NCBI RefSeq assembly: GCF_001752365.1 | Contig: NZ_MEIY01000001.1 | Location: 530,069 to 594,068, forward strand | DNA from: Marinobacter sp. X15-166B | GTDB lineage: Bacteria > Pseudomonadota > Gammaproteobacteria > Pseudomonadales > Oleiphilaceae | DNA: 64,000 nt | Direction of reading: 5' to 3' | Shown here: positions 44,027 through 54,449 of the stretch, in pieces | How the letters are laid out: the number at the start of each line of letters is the position of its first letter | How positions within the stretch are numbered: the first letter of the stretch is position 1 | Translations under genes and position numbers: made by a program | The notes under the pieces: generated by a model | The model's input: only the letters and a program-made list of their open reading frames with translations | What the model was told of the DNA's origin: nothing | Databases searched by the model: none

Positions 44027-45019
44027 ATGACAACTTCATCGCCCTCAACGCCCACTGTGAACTGCCTGGCCCCGGTCTACAAAGCCAGCGGCGACCCCCT
44101 GCGCCTTGAAATCCTGCGGGTGCTGCGCCGGGACACCTTTGGCGTTACCGAACTGAGCCAGCTGTTTGGGATGCGCCAGTCGGGCATGAGCCATCATTTG
44201 AAGGTGATGACCAAAGCCGGCTTGCTGGAACCCCAGCGGGAAGGCAATGCGATTTTTTACCGACGCCCCCTGCACCTGGAAAGCAGCAAACTGGCGGATC
44301 AGACCATCCGGCACATTTTTGAAACCGTGGATCACACGCCCCTGCCCGCGCACCTGCAGGACAAGCTCGAAGAGATCCGTCAACAACGGGCCAGCCAGTC
44401 GCAGGCGTTCTTTTCCCGTCACGCCGAACAGTTTCGCGAGCAACAGGAGCTGATCGCCACCTTTGAGCTCTACGCCGAGCCCACCGCCGAACTGATCCGC
44501 CAGCGTGCACTGCAGCAGCAATGGCACACGGCCCTGGAGATCGGCCCCGGCGAAGGTGGGTTTCTGGCGGTGCTGTCCGACATCTGCGACCAGGTGGTGG
44601 CGCTGGATAACTCCCGGGACATGCTGGCCAAGGCCACCCTCACCTGCCAGGAACAGGGGCTCGGCAATGTCACCCTGGTGGAAGGGGTCACCGGCACCCT
44701 GCTGGCCCACAGTGAGCGCTTCGATCTGGTGGTGGCCAACATGGTGCTGCACCACGTGCCCAGTCCGGCGGACATCTTTCTGGATGCGGCCGCTTTGCTG
44801 ACCGATGCCGGCTGTCTGGTGATCAGCGACCTGTGCCGGCACGACCAGACCTGGGCAAGGGAAAACTGCGGTGATCTGTGGCTCGGATTCGAGCCGGAGG
44901 AGTTGACCGCATGGGCCTCGGCCGCCGGTCTCAGTGCGGGCGAGACCCTGTTTATAGGGTTGCGCAACGGCTTCCAGATCCAGGTGCGGGAGTTCTGGAA
45001 GGGCTCAGCCAGTGAATAA
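44027..45019 (+). CDS. sahR: SahR-like ArsR regulator with methyltransferase domain
   Basis: 330 residues. The N-terminal ArsR winged helix (~12-85: ASGDPLRLEILRVLRRD, ELSQLFGMRQSGMSHHLKVMTKAGLL) is fused to a class I SAM-dependent methyltransferase fold (~155-320: ALEIGPGEGGFLAVLSD, VVALDNSRDMLAKA, FDLVVANMVLHHVPSP). Regulators of this layout, called SahR, sense S-adenosylhomocysteine and control metK, ahcY and metF in Proteobacteria; those are exactly the genes downstream. Whether the methyltransferase part is catalytic or only a sensor is open. No ribosome site precedes its ATG. Confidence 0.78.
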   Translation: MTTSSPSTPTVNCLAPVYKASGDPLRLEILRVLRRDTFGVTELSQLFGMRQSGMSHHLKVMTKAGLLEPQREGNAIFYRRPLHLESSKLADQTIRHIFETVDHTPLPAHLQDKLEEIRQQRASQSQAFFSRHAEQFREQQELIATFELYAEPTAELIRQRALQQQWHTALEIGPGEGGFLAVLSDICDQVVALDNSRDMLAKATLTCQEQGLGNVTLVEGVTGTLLAHSERFDLVVANMVLHHVPSPADIFLDAAALLTDAGCLVISDLCRHDQTWARENCGDLWLGFEPEELTAWASAAGLSAGETLFIGLRNGFQIQVREFWKGSASE

Positions 45020-45084
45020 TCAATGCCGTCGTATCCACAAATTAAGCACTAGTTGCGAATACATTTTTCAGGAGCCAAGACCCC

Positions 45085-46275
45085 ATGACTGACTACAGCA
45101 TTTTCACCTCTGAATCGGTCTCTGAAGGCCACCCGGACAAACTGGCGGATCAGATTTCGGACGCCGTACTGGATGCCATTTTGCAGGAAGACCCGCACGC
45201 CCGCGTCGCCTGTGAAACCATGGTAAAAACCGGCGTAGCGATCATTGGCGGTGAGATCACCACCTCCGCCTGGGTCGATCTGGAAGAACTGGTGCGCGGG
45301 GTCATCCAGGACGTCGGCTACACCTCCTCCAAAGTGGGCTTCGACGGTGACACCTGCGGCATCATCAACATCATTGGCAAACAGTCGGTCGAAATCGCCC
45401 AGGGCGTTGACCGCCAGAAACCGGAAGATCAGGGTGCCGGCGACCAGGGCCTGATGTTCGGTTACGCCAGCAACGAAACCGACGTACTGATGCCGGCGCC
45501 GATTACCTACGCCCACCGGCTGATGGAGCGTCAGGCGGAAGCCCGCAAGAGCGGCCTGCTGCCCTGGCTGCGGCCGGACGCCAAGAGCCAGGTCACCTGC
45601 CGCTATGAAAACGGCCAGGTCGCCGGTATCGACGCGATCGTGCTGTCCACCCAGCACGACGGCGACGTGAGCCAGAAAGACCTGCAGGAAGCGGTGATGG
45701 AACTGATCATCAAGCACGCCATCCCCTCGGAACTGCTGCACGCGGAAACCCAGTTCCACATCAACCCGACCGGCAAGTTTGTGATTGGCGGCCCGGTGGG
45801 CGACTGCGGTCTGACCGGCCGCAAGATCATTGTGGACACCTACGGCGGCATGGCCCGCCACGGCGGCGGCGCGTTCTCCGGCAAAGACCCCTCCAAGGTG
45901 GACCGATCCGCGGCCTACGCCGGCCGTTACGTTGCCAAGAACATTGTCGCCGCCGGTCTGGCCGACAAATGCGAAATCCAGGTGTCCTACGCCATCGGCG
46001 TGGCGCAGCCGACCTCGATCGCGATCAACACCTTCGGCACCGGCAAAATCAGCGACAGCCGCATAGTGGCCCTGGTGCGGGAACACTTTGATCTGCGTCC
46101 TTACGCCATTACCCGCATGCTCGACCTGCTGCACCCGATGTACCGGGCCACCGCCGCCTACGGTCACTTCGGGCGCGAGCCGGTCGAAATGACGGTGGGC
46201 AAGGACACCTTCACTGCCTTTCCGTGGGAACAAACGGATCGCGCCGCCGCCCTGAAAAGCGCCGCGGGCATCTGA
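45085..46275 (+). CDS. metK: S-adenosylmethionine synthetase
   Basis: 396 residues with AGGAG before the ATG. Motifs: [20 protein letters not shown] near the N-terminus, [12 protein letters not shown] (~116), [19 protein letters not shown] (~265) and a C-terminal [10 protein letters not shown]. It makes SAM from methionine and ATP. It is 65 bases after the regulator gene and 81 before ahcY. Confidence 0.99.
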   Translation: MTDYSIFTSESVSEGHPDKLADQISDAVLDAILQEDPHARVACETMVKTGVAIIGGEITTSAWVDLEELVRGVIQDVGYTSSKVGFDGDTCGIINIIGKQSVEIAQGVDRQKPEDQGAGDQGLMFGYASNETDVLMPAPITYAHRLMERQAEARKSGLLPWLRPDAKSQVTCRYENGQVAGIDAIVLSTQHDGDVSQKDLQEAVMELIIKHAIPSELLHAETQFHINPTGKFVIGGPVGDCGLTGRKIIVDTYGGMARHGGGAFSGKDPSKVDRSAAYAGRYVAKNIVAAGLADKCEIQVSYAIGVAQPTSIAINTFGTGKISDSRIVALVREHFDLRPYAITRMLDLLHPMYRATAAYGHFGREPVEMTVGKDTFTAFPWEQTDRAAALKSAAGI

Positions 46276-46356
46276 TCGCCACAGGCGTCCCCGACACCCC
46301 TCAATTCAAGTGCGCCGGGGGCTGGCTCCGCCAGACCCGGCCAACAGGAGAACACC

Positions 46357-47754
46357 ATGAGCATTCCAGCGGAACAGCTGAACAACTTCACCGACTACAA
46401 GGTCGCGGATATTTCTCTGGCGGACTATGGCCGCAAAGAAATCAAAATCGCTGAGGGCGAAATGCCCGCATTGATGGCGCTGCGCGCCAAGTACAAAGCC
46501 GAACAGCCGCTGCAAGGTGCCAACATTCTTGGCTGCATCCACATGACCATTCAGACCGCGGTGCTGATTGAAACCCTGGTGGAACTGGGCGCCCGGGTGC
46601 GCTGGTCGTCGTGCAACATTTTCTCCACCCAGGACCATGCCGCAGCCGCCATCGCCGCCCAGGGCATTCCGGTGTTTGCCTGGAAAGGCGAGACCGAAGA
46701 AGAATACGTCTGGTGCCTGGAACGCACCATCGGCGCCGATGTGGAAGGCTGGCAGCCGAACATGATCCTCGACGACGGCGGCGACCTGACCGCCCTGCTG
46801 CACGAAGAGCAGTACGCCCACATTCTCGCCAACTGCCACGGTGTGACCGAAGAGACCACCACCGGTGTGCACCGCCTCCAGGAAATGCTCAACAAGGGCA
46901 CCCTCAAGGTGCCGGCGATCAACGTCAACGACGCGATCACCAAGTCCAAGAACGACAACAAGTACGGCTGCCGCCACAGTCTGAACGACGCCATCAAGCG
47001 CGGCACCGACCACCTGCTGGCCGGTAAAAAAGCACTGGTCATCGGGTACGGCGATGTGGGCAAAGGCTCGGCAGCCTCCCTGCGCCAGGAAGGCATGATT
47101 GTCAAAGTCACCGAAGCCGACCCGATTTGCGCCATGCAGGCGTGCATGGACGGCTTTGAGGTGGTCTCACCCTACATCGACGGCATCAATACCGGCACCG
47201 AAGCCGGCATTGACCGGGCGCTGCTGCAGAACACCGACCTGCTGGTGACCACCACCGGTAACGTCAATGTGTGCGACGCGCACATGCTGAAAGCGCTGAA
47301 ATCCGGCGCCGTGGTGTGCAACATCGGTCACTTCGACAACGAAATCGACACCGCCTACATGCGCGAGCACTGGGAGTGGGACGAGGTCAAGCCGCAGGTG
47401 CACGTGGTGTACCGGGACAAAGCCACCAACGACCACCTGATCCTGCTGTCGGAAGGCCGCCTGGTGAATCTGGGTAACGCCACCGGCCACCCCTCGCGGA
47501 TCATGGATGGCTCCTTTGCCAACCAGGTGCTGGCGCAGATCTACCTGTTCGAGCGCAAATTTGCCGACCTGCCGGAAGAGGCCCGCGCCAAAGGCATCTA
47601 TGTGCAGGTGCTGCCCAAGCATCTGGACGAAGAAGTGGCCCGCGCCATGGTGGAAGGTTTCGGTGGGGTGGTCACCAAACTGACCCCGGAACAGGCCCAG
47701 TACATTGGCGTATCCGTAGACGGCCCCTACAAGCCTGACTGCTACAAATACTGA
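46357..47754 (+). CDS. ahcY: S-adenosylhomocysteine hydrolase
   Basis: 465 residues, AGGAG upstream. NAD-binding motif [15 protein letters not shown] (~226), substrate motifs [17 protein letters not shown] and [18 protein letters not shown] (~57), [20 protein letters not shown] and C-terminal [11 protein letters not shown]. It splits SAH to homocysteine and adenosine, keeping methyl transfer running and lowering the likely ligand of the SahR-like regulator. Confidence 0.99.
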   Translation: MSIPAEQLNNFTDYKVADISLADYGRKEIKIAEGEMPALMALRAKYKAEQPLQGANILGCIHMTIQTAVLIETLVELGARVRWSSCNIFSTQDHAAAAIAAQGIPVFAWKGETEEEYVWCLERTIGADVEGWQPNMILDDGGDLTALLHEEQYAHILANCHGVTEETTTGVHRLQEMLNKGTLKVPAINVNDAITKSKNDNKYGCRHSLNDAIKRGTDHLLAGKKALVIGYGDVGKGSAASLRQEGMIVKVTEADPICAMQACMDGFEVVSPYIDGINTGTEAGIDRALLQNTDLLVTTTGNVNVCDAHMLKALKSGAVVCNIGHFDNEIDTAYMREHWEWDEVKPQVHVVYRDKATNDHLILLSEGRLVNLGNATGHPSRIMDGSFANQVLAQIYLFERKFADLPEEARAKGIYVQVLPKHLDEEVARAMVEGFGGVVTKLTPEQAQYIGVSVDGPYKPDCYKY

Positions 47755-47768
47755 TCGGAACCAGATAC

Positions 47769-48638
47769 ATGCAATCGCAAAAACAATTCAAACGGCGCTT
47801 CAGCTTCGAGTTTTTCCCGCCCAAGACCGATCAGGGCCGGGAGAAGCTGCAGGTGGTGCGCGACCAACTCGCCGCGGTGCACCCCGACTTCTTCTCGGTC
47901 ACCTTCGGTGCCGGAGGATCCACCCGGGAGAGAACGGTGGAGACCGTGCTCAATCTGCACCAGCAGGGGGTCTCCACCGCGCCGCACTTGTCCTGCGTGG
48001 GCGCCACCCGGGAAAGCATTGCCGAGTTGCTGGACCTCTACCGTGATCACGGCATCAACCGCATTGTCGCCCTGCGCGGCGACATGCCCTCCGGGATGGG
48101 GGCCTCCGGCGAGTTGCGCTATGCCAATGAGCTGGTCAGTTTCATCCGTGAACACAGCGACGACACCTTCAACCTGGAGGTGGCGGCCTACCCGGAATTT
48201 CATCCGCAGGCCCGCAGTGCCGAGGACGACTTGAAAAACTTCGCCCGCAAGGTCGAGGCCGGAGCCAACAGTGCCATCACCCAGTACTTCTTCAACCCGG
48301 ACAGTTACTTCTACTTCATTGACCGGTTGGAGAAAATGGGCGTCACCATCCCGGTGGTCCCCGGCATCATGCCGGTGATGAACTTTTCCAACCTGGTGCG
48401 TTTCTCCGAAATGTGCGGGGCGGAAATTCCGCGCTGGATTCGCAAGCAACTCGAAGCCTATGGCGATGACACCACCAGCATTCGCCAGTTTGGTGAGCAA
48501 GTGGTCACTGACATGTGCCAAAAGCTGCTTGACGCCGGCGCACCGGGCCTGCATTTCTACACCCTCAACCAGGCCGAACCCAGTGTCAGCATCTGGAACA
48601 ATCTCGGCCTGGCCGACCGGGAAAAAATCGCTTTCTGA
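47769..48638 (+). CDS. metF: 5,10-methylenetetrahydrofolate reductase
   Basis: 289 residues starting MQSQKQFKRRFSFEFFPPKT with the catalytic-region FEFFPPK; HLSCVGATRESI, IVALRGDMPSGMG and QYFFNPDSYFYFIDRL follow. FAD-dependent, it supplies 5-methyl-THF to remethylate homocysteine. Only 14 bases after ahcY, so part of the metK-ahcY-metF unit. Confidence 0.98.
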   Translation: MQSQKQFKRRFSFEFFPPKTDQGREKLQVVRDQLAAVHPDFFSVTFGAGGSTRERTVETVLNLHQQGVSTAPHLSCVGATRESIAELLDLYRDHGINRIVALRGDMPSGMGASGELRYANELVSFIREHSDDTFNLEVAAYPEFHPQARSAEDDLKNFARKVEAGANSAITQYFFNPDSYFYFIDRLEKMGVTIPVVPGIMPVMNFSNLVRFSEMCGAEIPRWIRKQLEAYGDDTTSIRQFGEQVVTDMCQKLLDAGAPGLHFYTLNQAEPSVSIWNNLGLADREKIAF

Positions 48639-48657
48639 GCATCCCGGCCCGCCTCGT

Positions 48658-48688
48658 CCGGCGGGGCAGACTGCGTCTGTCCCGCCGG
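48658..48688 (+). terminator. Stem-loop after metF
   Basis: Arms CCGGCGGGGCAGA / TCTGTCCCGCCGG, nearly perfect, right after metF. The T-run is weak (ATTTAATT further on), so termination is likely but not certain. Confidence 0.65.
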
Positions 48689-48846
48689 CTACTGATTTAA
48701 TTAGTGTTATTTTCCCTCAGACGTTTGATTTTGCCCCCCCACCTCGGTAATAGTCTAAAGTGTCTCTGACGCAGACCCACAGACGCTCACCGGATTGACC
48801 GCCTGGCGGCGACCGGCGCGTTACAACAATGACAATAGGAGTACGT

Positions 48847-49605
48847 ATGCGCACGACATGGATTAAAACCCTGGGGGCGAGCCTGGCACTGACGTTTGCG
48901 ATGGGCACCGCCAGCGCTGAAACCCTGCGCGTGGTGACCGACCCCAGCTTTGTGCCGTTTGAGATGATGGACCAGGAAACCGGCGAAATGATCGGTTTCG
49001 ACATGGAAATCATTGCCGAAGTCGCCAAGCGTGCCGGCTTTGACTACCAGCTGCAGACCATGGATTTCAACGGCATCATCCCCGCCCTGCAAACCGGTAA
49101 CGTCGACATTGCCATCGCCGGCATCACCATCACCGAAGAGCGCGGCAAAATCGTCGACTTCTCGGATCCCTACTACGACTCCGGTCTTCGCATTCTGGTC
49201 CGGGAAGACAACAACGAGGTGTCCGAGTTTGAGGATCTGGACGGCAAGAAAATCGGCACCAAAATCGGCAGCACCAGCTACGATTTCCTGATGAAAAACC
49301 TGGACAACAATGGCGGTGTCACCCCCTACCCGGGCAGTTCGGACATGTACATGGCGCTGATGTCCCGCAGCATGGACGCGGTCTTCTACGACTCGCCCAA
49401 CGTGGGTTACTTTGCCCGCACCAAGGGTGACGGCAAAGTGAAAACCGTCGGCCCGTTGTACGAAGGCCAGCAGTACGGGATTGCCTTACGCAAAGGCAGC
49501 AACTGGGTGGACAAGGTCAACGCCGCCCTGGCGGACATCCGTGACGACGGCACCTATAAAACGATCTACGAAAAATGGTTTGGCCCGCTGCCAAGCGCCA
49601 AGTGA
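48847..49605 (+). CDS. Polar amino-acid ABC transporter, periplasmic binding protein
   Basis: 252 residues from the ATG at 48847, with AGGAG 5 bases before it. Signal peptide ~1-24 (ASLALTFAMGTASA). SBP_bac_3 fold: LRVVTDPSFVPFEMMDQETGEMIGFDMEI (two parts) at the start, FNGIIPALQTGNVDIAIAGITITEER, GTKIGSTSYDFL and a C-terminal YEKWFGPLP. This is the GlnH/HisJ group; glutamine is likely but not proven. Followed by its permease and ATPase. Confidence 0.93.
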   Translation: MRTTWIKTLGASLALTFAMGTASAETLRVVTDPSFVPFEMMDQETGEMIGFDMEIIAEVAKRAGFDYQLQTMDFNGIIPALQTGNVDIAIAGITITEERGKIVDFSDPYYDSGLRILVREDNNEVSEFEDLDGKKIGTKIGSTSYDFLMKNLDNNGGVTPYPGSSDMYMALMSRSMDAVFYDSPNVGYFARTKGDGKVKTVGPLYEGQQYGIALRKGSNWVDKVNAALADIRDDGTYKTIYEKWFGPLPSAK

Positions 49606-49620
49606 TCATCAAGTTTCTCA

Positions 49621-49645
49621 CGCCGGGGAAGCAGTAACCCCGGCG
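49621..49645 (+). terminator. Intra-operon stem-loop between binding protein and permease
   Basis: Arms CGCCGGGG / CCCCGGCG with a T-rich tail (TTGTTGTT). A stem-loop here usually lowers expression of permease and ATPase relative to the binding protein. Confidence 0.7.
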
Positions 49646-49675
49646 TTGTTGTTATAGCCCGAGGAGAACTTTGAC

Positions 49676-50341
49676 GTGGCGTTCCAATTCGATTGGCAGG
49701 CGGCCATTGATGCCATTCCCTTCCTGCTGAAAGGCATTCCCTACACCTTGATGATTTCCTTTGGTGGTCTCGCCATCGGTTTCGTACTGGGTATTTTCTT
49801 TGGCCTGCTCAGCATCAACAAGCGCTGGCTGTTGCGGTGGCCGGCGGTGGCCTACATCGAAATCTTTCGCGGCACCCCCATTCTGGTGCAGGTGCTGTTT
49901 ATCTTTTACGGTCTGCCCGACATCATCGGCGGCCCCATTGATCCGCTGGTGGCGGGTACGGCCGCCATTGCACTGAACTCCGGCGCCTACATTTCCGAAG
50001 TGGTCCGTGGCGGGGTGCAGTCGATTGACAAGGGCCAGGGCGAAGCCGGTCTCTCGCTGGGGTTGTCACGCACCCAGACCTTCTGGACCATCATCTGGCC
50101 GCAGGCGTTTCGCAGAATGATTCCGCCCTTGGGTAACCAGGCCATTGTCAGCATCAAGGATACCTCGCTGTTTTCGGTGATCGGTGTCGGTGAACTGGTG
50201 CGCCAGGGGCAGGTTTACATCGCCAACACGTTCACCGCGTTTGAGGTGTATTTTGTGGTGGCGATCATGTACCTGGTGATTACCCTGTCCTTATCGCTGG
50301 TGCTGCGCGCCTACGAACGCCGCGGCCTCGCTTCTGTCTGA
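49676..50341 (+). CDS. Polar amino-acid ABC transporter permease
   Basis: 221 residues from GTG with GAGGAG upstream. Five hydrophobic segments; the HisM/GlnP permease pattern includes [18 protein letters not shown] (~65) and the EAA loop [33 protein letters not shown] (two parts, ~115-150). It forms the inner-membrane channel with the neighbouring ATPase. Confidence 0.95.
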   Translation: MAFQFDWQAAIDAIPFLLKGIPYTLMISFGGLAIGFVLGIFFGLLSINKRWLLRWPAVAYIEIFRGTPILVQVLFIFYGLPDIIGGPIDPLVAGTAAIALNSGAYISEVVRGGVQSIDKGQGEAGLSLGLSRTQTFWTIIWPQAFRRMIPPLGNQAIVSIKDTSLFSVIGVGELVRQGQVYIANTFTAFEVYFVVAIMYLVITLSLSLVLRAYERRGLASV

Positions 50342-50355
50342 AGGAATGGTTTGGA

Positions 50356-51102
50356 ATGACACAGATCGTGCAAATAAAGGGCATGAACAAATACTTCGGC
50401 AAGCTGCATGTCCTCAAGGACATTGACCTCAGCGTGGAAGCCGGCGAGGTGGTGGTGATTATCGGTGCCAGTGGCTCCGGAAAATCCACTCTGATCCGCT
50501 GCGTAAACGGGCTGGAGGAGTATGAAACCGGGGCCCTGACCGTCGACCAGCGCACCCTGACCCCCAAGGGTGGCAACCAGAAAGAGCTGTACGAAATTCG
50601 CAAGCAGGTAGGCATGGTGTTTCAGCAGTTCAACCTGTTCCCGCACCTGACCGTCAAGCGCAATATCATGCTGGCGCCCACCAAGGTGAAAGGCACTTCG
50701 CCCACCGACGCCGCCCGGATCGCTGACACCCTGCTGAACCGGGTCGGCATCGCCGACCAGGCGGACAAGTACCCGGCGCAGCTGTCGGGCGGGCAGCAAC
50801 AACGGGTGGCCATCGCCCGGGCCCTGGCCATGGAACCCCGCCTGATGCTGTTTGACGAACCCACCTCCGCGCTGGATCCGGAAATGGTCGGCGAAGTGCT
50901 GGATGTGATGCGGGAACTGGCCCGGGAAGGCATGACCATGATGGTGGTAACCCACGAAATGGGCTTCGCCCGGGAAGTCGCCGACCGGGTCATCTACATT
51001 CACGAAGGCCAGATTGTCGAACAAGGCACCCCCCAAGAGGTGTTCGACCGGCCCCGGAACGAGCGCACCCAGGCGTTCCTGTCGCGGGTGTTGCAGCACT
51101 GA
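50356..51102 (+). CDS. Polar amino-acid ABC transporter ATP-binding protein
   Basis: 248 residues. Walker [19 protein letters not shown] (~38), Q-loop [13 protein letters not shown], signature [19 protein letters not shown] (~145), Walker [15 protein letters not shown] and the H-loop VTHEMGFA. Belongs to the GlnQ/HisP group; last gene of the transport operon, 14 bases after the permease. Confidence 0.97.
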   Translation: MTQIVQIKGMNKYFGKLHVLKDIDLSVEAGEVVVIIGASGSGKSTLIRCVNGLEEYETGALTVDQRTLTPKGGNQKELYEIRKQVGMVFQQFNLFPHLTVKRNIMLAPTKVKGTSPTDAARIADTLLNRVGIADQADKYPAQLSGGQQQRVAIARALAMEPRLMLFDEPTSALDPEMVGEVLDVMRELAREGMTMMVVTHEMGFAREVADRVIYIHEGQIVEQGTPQEVFDRPRNERTQAFLSRVLQH

Positions 51103-51213
51103 CATAGCGGGGACCCATCCGGCGTGTTAACCTCTCTCACCTTCAGGGGGTAACCGCCGAAACATGCGGCCCCGTTGTCTGTTCCACTATCCGGCACTAC
51201 AGGAGACATGTTC

Positions 51214-52569
51214 ATGTCCATGGGTAACGCTGATCTCGTCGCACGAGGCCTGAAATCTGTCTGGCACCCCTGCACCCAGATGAAAGACCACGAGTCACTT
51301 CCTCTGGTGCCCATCAAGCGCGGCGAAGGGGTGTGGCTGGAAGACTTCGAGAACAACCGCTACATCGACGCAGTGAGTTCCTGGTGGGTGAACCTGTTCG
51401 GTCATGCCAACCCGCGCATCAATGCCGCCATTGTGGAGCAGATCGAACAGCTGGAGCACGTGATTCTGGCAGGCTTTACCCACGAGCCGGTGGTCCGGTT
51501 GTCGGAGCGCCTGATCGAGGTCACCCCACCGGGTCTGAACAAGTGTTTTTACGCCGACAATGGCTCGTCCGCAGTGGAAGCCGCGCTCAAGATGAGTTAC
51601 CACTACTGGAAAAACTGTGGCCAGCCCGCCAAGAAAAACTTCGTCAACCTGAGCAACAGTTATCACGGTGAGACGCTCGGAGCCCTGGCGCTGGGGGACG
51701 TCGCCCTGTACAAGGAAACCTATCACCCCCTGTTGATGGACGTGATCACCGCCCCGTCCCCTGACGCCTACCACCGGGAGCCGGGTGAAAGCGAAGAAAG
51801 CTACGCGCTGCGCCAGTTTGCCGAAATGGAAAAGATTCTCGCGGAACGCCATGAGGAGATCTGTGCGGTGGTGGTCGAGCCGCTGATTCAATGCGCCGGC
51901 GGCATGCGCATGCACCACCCCGTTTACCACACCAAATTGCGGGAAGCCTGTGACCGCTACCACGTGCATTTGATTGCCGATGAGATTGCGGTCGGCTTTG
52001 GCCGCACCGGCACCATGTTCGCCCTCGAACAAGCCAGCATCACCCCGGATTTCATGTGCCTCTCCAAGGGGCTCACGGCAGGTTACCTGCCTCTGTCGGT
52101 GGTGCTGACCACCGATAAGGTGTACGACGCCTTTTACGACGATTACAACACCCTCAAGGCGTTCCTGCATTCCCACAGTTATACCGGCAACCCCATTGGC
52201 TGTGCGGTGGCGCTGGCCACCCTGGACATTTTCCGTGACGACCGGGTGATCGAAAGCAACCGGGAATTGTCAGCCTGTATGTCGGAATCGGTCGCCCACC
52301 TCGCAGACCACCCCAATGTGGGCGACATCCGCCAGTGCGGTATGACGCTGGCGATCGAGATGGTGAAGGACAAAACCAGTAAAACCCCCTTCCCCTGGCA
52401 GGAGCGGCGGGGTGTGCGGGTGTATCAGCACGCACTGACACGTCAGGCGCTGTTGCGTCCACTGGGCAATGTGGTGTATTTCATGCCCCCCTACATCATC
52501 ACTAAAGATCAGATCCGTCATTTGGCCCAGGTGGCCACCGAAGGGATCGAGATTGCCGTCCGGGATTAA
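51214..52569 (+). CDS. bioA: Adenosylmethionine-8-amino-7-oxononanoate aminotransferase
   Basis: 451 residues from the ATG at 51214 (AGGAG 8 bases upstream; earlier ATG/TTG are too close to it or weak). Motifs: SVWHPCTQMKDHESLPLVPI (N-terminal substrate part), FYADNGSSAVEAALKMSYHY, YHGETLGALALGD, IADEIAVGFGRTGTMFA and the PLP-lysine motif CLSKGLTAGYLPLS (~286). It transfers the amino group from SAM in biotin synthesis. No other bio genes are in the window. Confidence 0.95.
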   Translation: MSMGNADLVARGLKSVWHPCTQMKDHESLPLVPIKRGEGVWLEDFENNRYIDAVSSWWVNLFGHANPRINAAIVEQIEQLEHVILAGFTHEPVVRLSERLIEVTPPGLNKCFYADNGSSAVEAALKMSYHYWKNCGQPAKKNFVNLSNSYHGETLGALALGDVALYKETYHPLLMDVITAPSPDAYHREPGESEESYALRQFAEMEKILAERHEEICAVVVEPLIQCAGGMRMHHPVYHTKLREACDRYHVHLIADEIAVGFGRTGTMFALEQASITPDFMCLSKGLTAGYLPLSVVLTTDKVYDAFYDDYNTLKAFLHSHSYTGNPIGCAVALATLDIFRDDRVIESNRELSACMSESVAHLADHPNVGDIRQCGMTLAIEMVKDKTSKTPFPWQERRGVRVYQHALTRQALLRPLGNVVYFMPPYIITKDQIRHLAQVATEGIEIAVRD

Positions 52570-52574
52570 CAACC

Positions 52575-53318
52575 ATGCGCGCACCCAGATTTTATACCGC
52601 TTCACACCTCGCACCAGGGCTGACCGTTGTGCTCGACGATAACGCCGCACAGCACATTGGCCGGGTCCTGCGGATGCAGCCCGGTCAGGAGGTGCGGCTG
52701 TTTAACGGGGATGGCCACGACTACGCGGCCACCCTGAGTGACGTGGGCAAGAAGCAGGTGTCTGCTGAGGTGCGCTCCGCCACCGCCAATCCGTCCGAAT
52801 CGCCGCTGCGGATCACCCTGGGGCAAACCCTCTCCCGGGGCGACCGCATGGATTACGCCATTCAGAAGAGCGTCGAGATGGGGGTGGCCGCCATTGTGCC
52901 GCTCACCAGCGAACGCTGCGAGGTGCGTCTCAAGGGAGACCGGGAAGACAAGCGCATCCGCCACTGGCAGGCCGTCGCGGTCAGTGCCGCCGAGCAGTGT
53001 GGCCGTGCGGTGGTGCCCGAGATCCACCCGGTGATGACGCTGAGCCAATGGTTCGCATTCAGTCAGCACTGCGACACCCGTCTGGTGCTCCACCACCGCA
53101 CCGCACGGCCACTGACCGATTTGCACACCCCCACCGACCTTGCGCTGTTGATCGGGCCGGAAGGCGGACTCAGTGCGGAGGAAATCGCGCAGGCGGAGGC
53201 GGCCGGTTTTCTGGCCACTGCCCTGGGACCACGGGTATTGCGCACGGAAACCGCCCCGGTGGCGGCGCTTGCCCTGTGCCAATGGCTGTGGGGCGATCTG
53301 GGACAGCGCGGCAGCTGA
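52575..53318 (+). CDS. rsmE: 16S rRNA (uracil-1498-N3)-methyltransferase
   Basis: 247 residues. N-terminal PUA-like domain (APRFYTASHL, HIGRVLRMQPGQEVRLFNGDG) and a SPOUT methyltransferase domain with the knot motif LLIGPEGGLSAEEIAQAEAAGF and LGPRVLRTETAPVAAL. It methylates U1498 of 16S rRNA. It follows bioA by 5 bases; no strong ribosome site. Confidence 0.96.
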   Translation: MRAPRFYTASHLAPGLTVVLDDNAAQHIGRVLRMQPGQEVRLFNGDGHDYAATLSDVGKKQVSAEVRSATANPSESPLRITLGQTLSRGDRMDYAIQKSVEMGVAAIVPLTSERCEVRLKGDREDKRIRHWQAVAVSAAEQCGRAVVPEIHPVMTLSQWFAFSQHCDTRLVLHHRTARPLTDLHTPTDLALLIGPEGGLSAEEIAQAEAAGFLATALGPRVLRTETAPVAALALCQWLWGDLGQRGS

Positions 53319-53417
53319 CGGACCGACGGCTACCCTTGAATGTGTCGCCGTACTATACTGGCCCCAATCCAAGTGCTCGTCGCGACACAGATTCATTCAA
53401 TGACAGGGAGTCGAAGC

Positions 53418-54449
53418 ATGGCTGGCTTTTTATCCTGGGTTTCACGCCCGTTCCGATCCCGTTCGCCGGCCCCCGGGCCTGCCGCCGTGCAGGTGTCACC
53501 GCAGCCTCCGGCCCAACAGGGCGCGCAGCCGGACGCGGGCAACCCGGACGATTACGACAAACTGGATCGCCATTTGTACTGCTGGCTGCTCGATACCACG
53601 CCCTCTCATCTGGAAAAAACCAGCCCGCACACGGCAGCGATCGTCGCCACCCTGCGCCAGAACATCCGAGACGGCAAACTCGACGAGCTGCCCCGCCAGC
53701 CCCTGACCCTGCCCCGGGTGCTCCGCGCGCTGTCAGACCCGAACGGCGACCGCAATGAATTGGCCAGCATCATTCTGGATGATCCGGCACTGACCGACCA
53801 ATTGTTACAGATTGCCAACAGCCCGTTTTTCCGCCCCGGTGAACAGGAAATTGAATCGGTGGATCAGGCCATCTTCGTGCTTGGTCTGAACGGTATCCGG
53901 AATGTGGTCTCCGCTGCGGTGATGCGTCCCATGCTGAGCGCCCGTTACAGCCGCGAAGCGGTGTTCTCCCAGCGGGTATGGCGGTGGGGGCTGACCTGTG
54001 CACGGGCGGCCGAACTGATTGCCCGAGAACAACATCAGGATACCAGTGCTGCGTTTATGGTGGGGCTGTTGCCAGCGCTGGCCTGCCTTACCCTGCACCG
54101 GGAAGTGCACCGGCTCATGACCCGTTACACGGAGGACCGCAAAGCCACTCCGGCCATGGTGCGCGCAGTGCTTGAAACGTTGATGTGGCCCCTCACGCAG
54201 CAGCTGGCGATAGAGTGGAACCTGCCTGTCCGCTACCGATCGCTGTTGGAGGCGGCCATGGTGGCGCGTGCCACACAAACCCACACCCCGCTGGCGGACG
54301 GGCTGGTGCTGGGCTCCCGGGAAGTGTTGCGCCATGCCCACCAACGCAATCTGCCCGAAGAAAATCTGGTCGCGCTGCTGGCCCTGGACCAACCCGGGTT
54401 TGCCAGAGTGAGGGAGGCCCTCAGTCTGACGCTCAAGCGCGGCGGCTGA
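53418..54449 (+). CDS. HDOD-domain signalling protein
   Basis: 343 residues from the ATG at 53418 (GGGAG 7 bases before). N-terminal Pro/Ser-rich stretch (~10-40), then an HDOD domain (~95-300: LPRVLRALSDPN, ASIILDDPALTDQLLQIANSPFF, VDQAIFVLGLNGIRNVVSAAVM). HDOD proteins take part in regulation linked to stress and c-di-GMP, without conserved HD catalytic residues. It converges with the P-type ATPase gene, overlapping its 3' end by 17 bases. Confidence 0.88.
   Translation: MAGFLSWVSRPFRSRSPAPGPAAVQVSPQPPAQQGAQPDAGNPDDYDKLDRHLYCWLLDTTPSHLEKTSPHTAAIVATLRQNIRDGKLDELPRQPLTLPRVLRALSDPNGDRNELASIILDDPALTDQLLQIANSPFFRPGEQEIESVDQAIFVLGLNGIRNVVSAAVMRPMLSARYSREAVFSQRVWRWGLTCARAAELIAREQHQDTSAAFMVGLLPALACLTLHREVHRLMTRYTEDRKATPAMVRAVLETLMWPLTQQLAIEWNLPVRYRSLLEAAMVARATQTHTPLADGLVLGSREVLRHAHQRNLPEENLVALLALDQPGFARVREALSLTLKRGG

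Noticed and set aside
46276-46356. Possible SAH riboswitch before ahcY
   Set aside because: The 81-base gap lacks the conserved SAH-riboswitch core I would expect; regulation by a SahR-like protein is more plausible.
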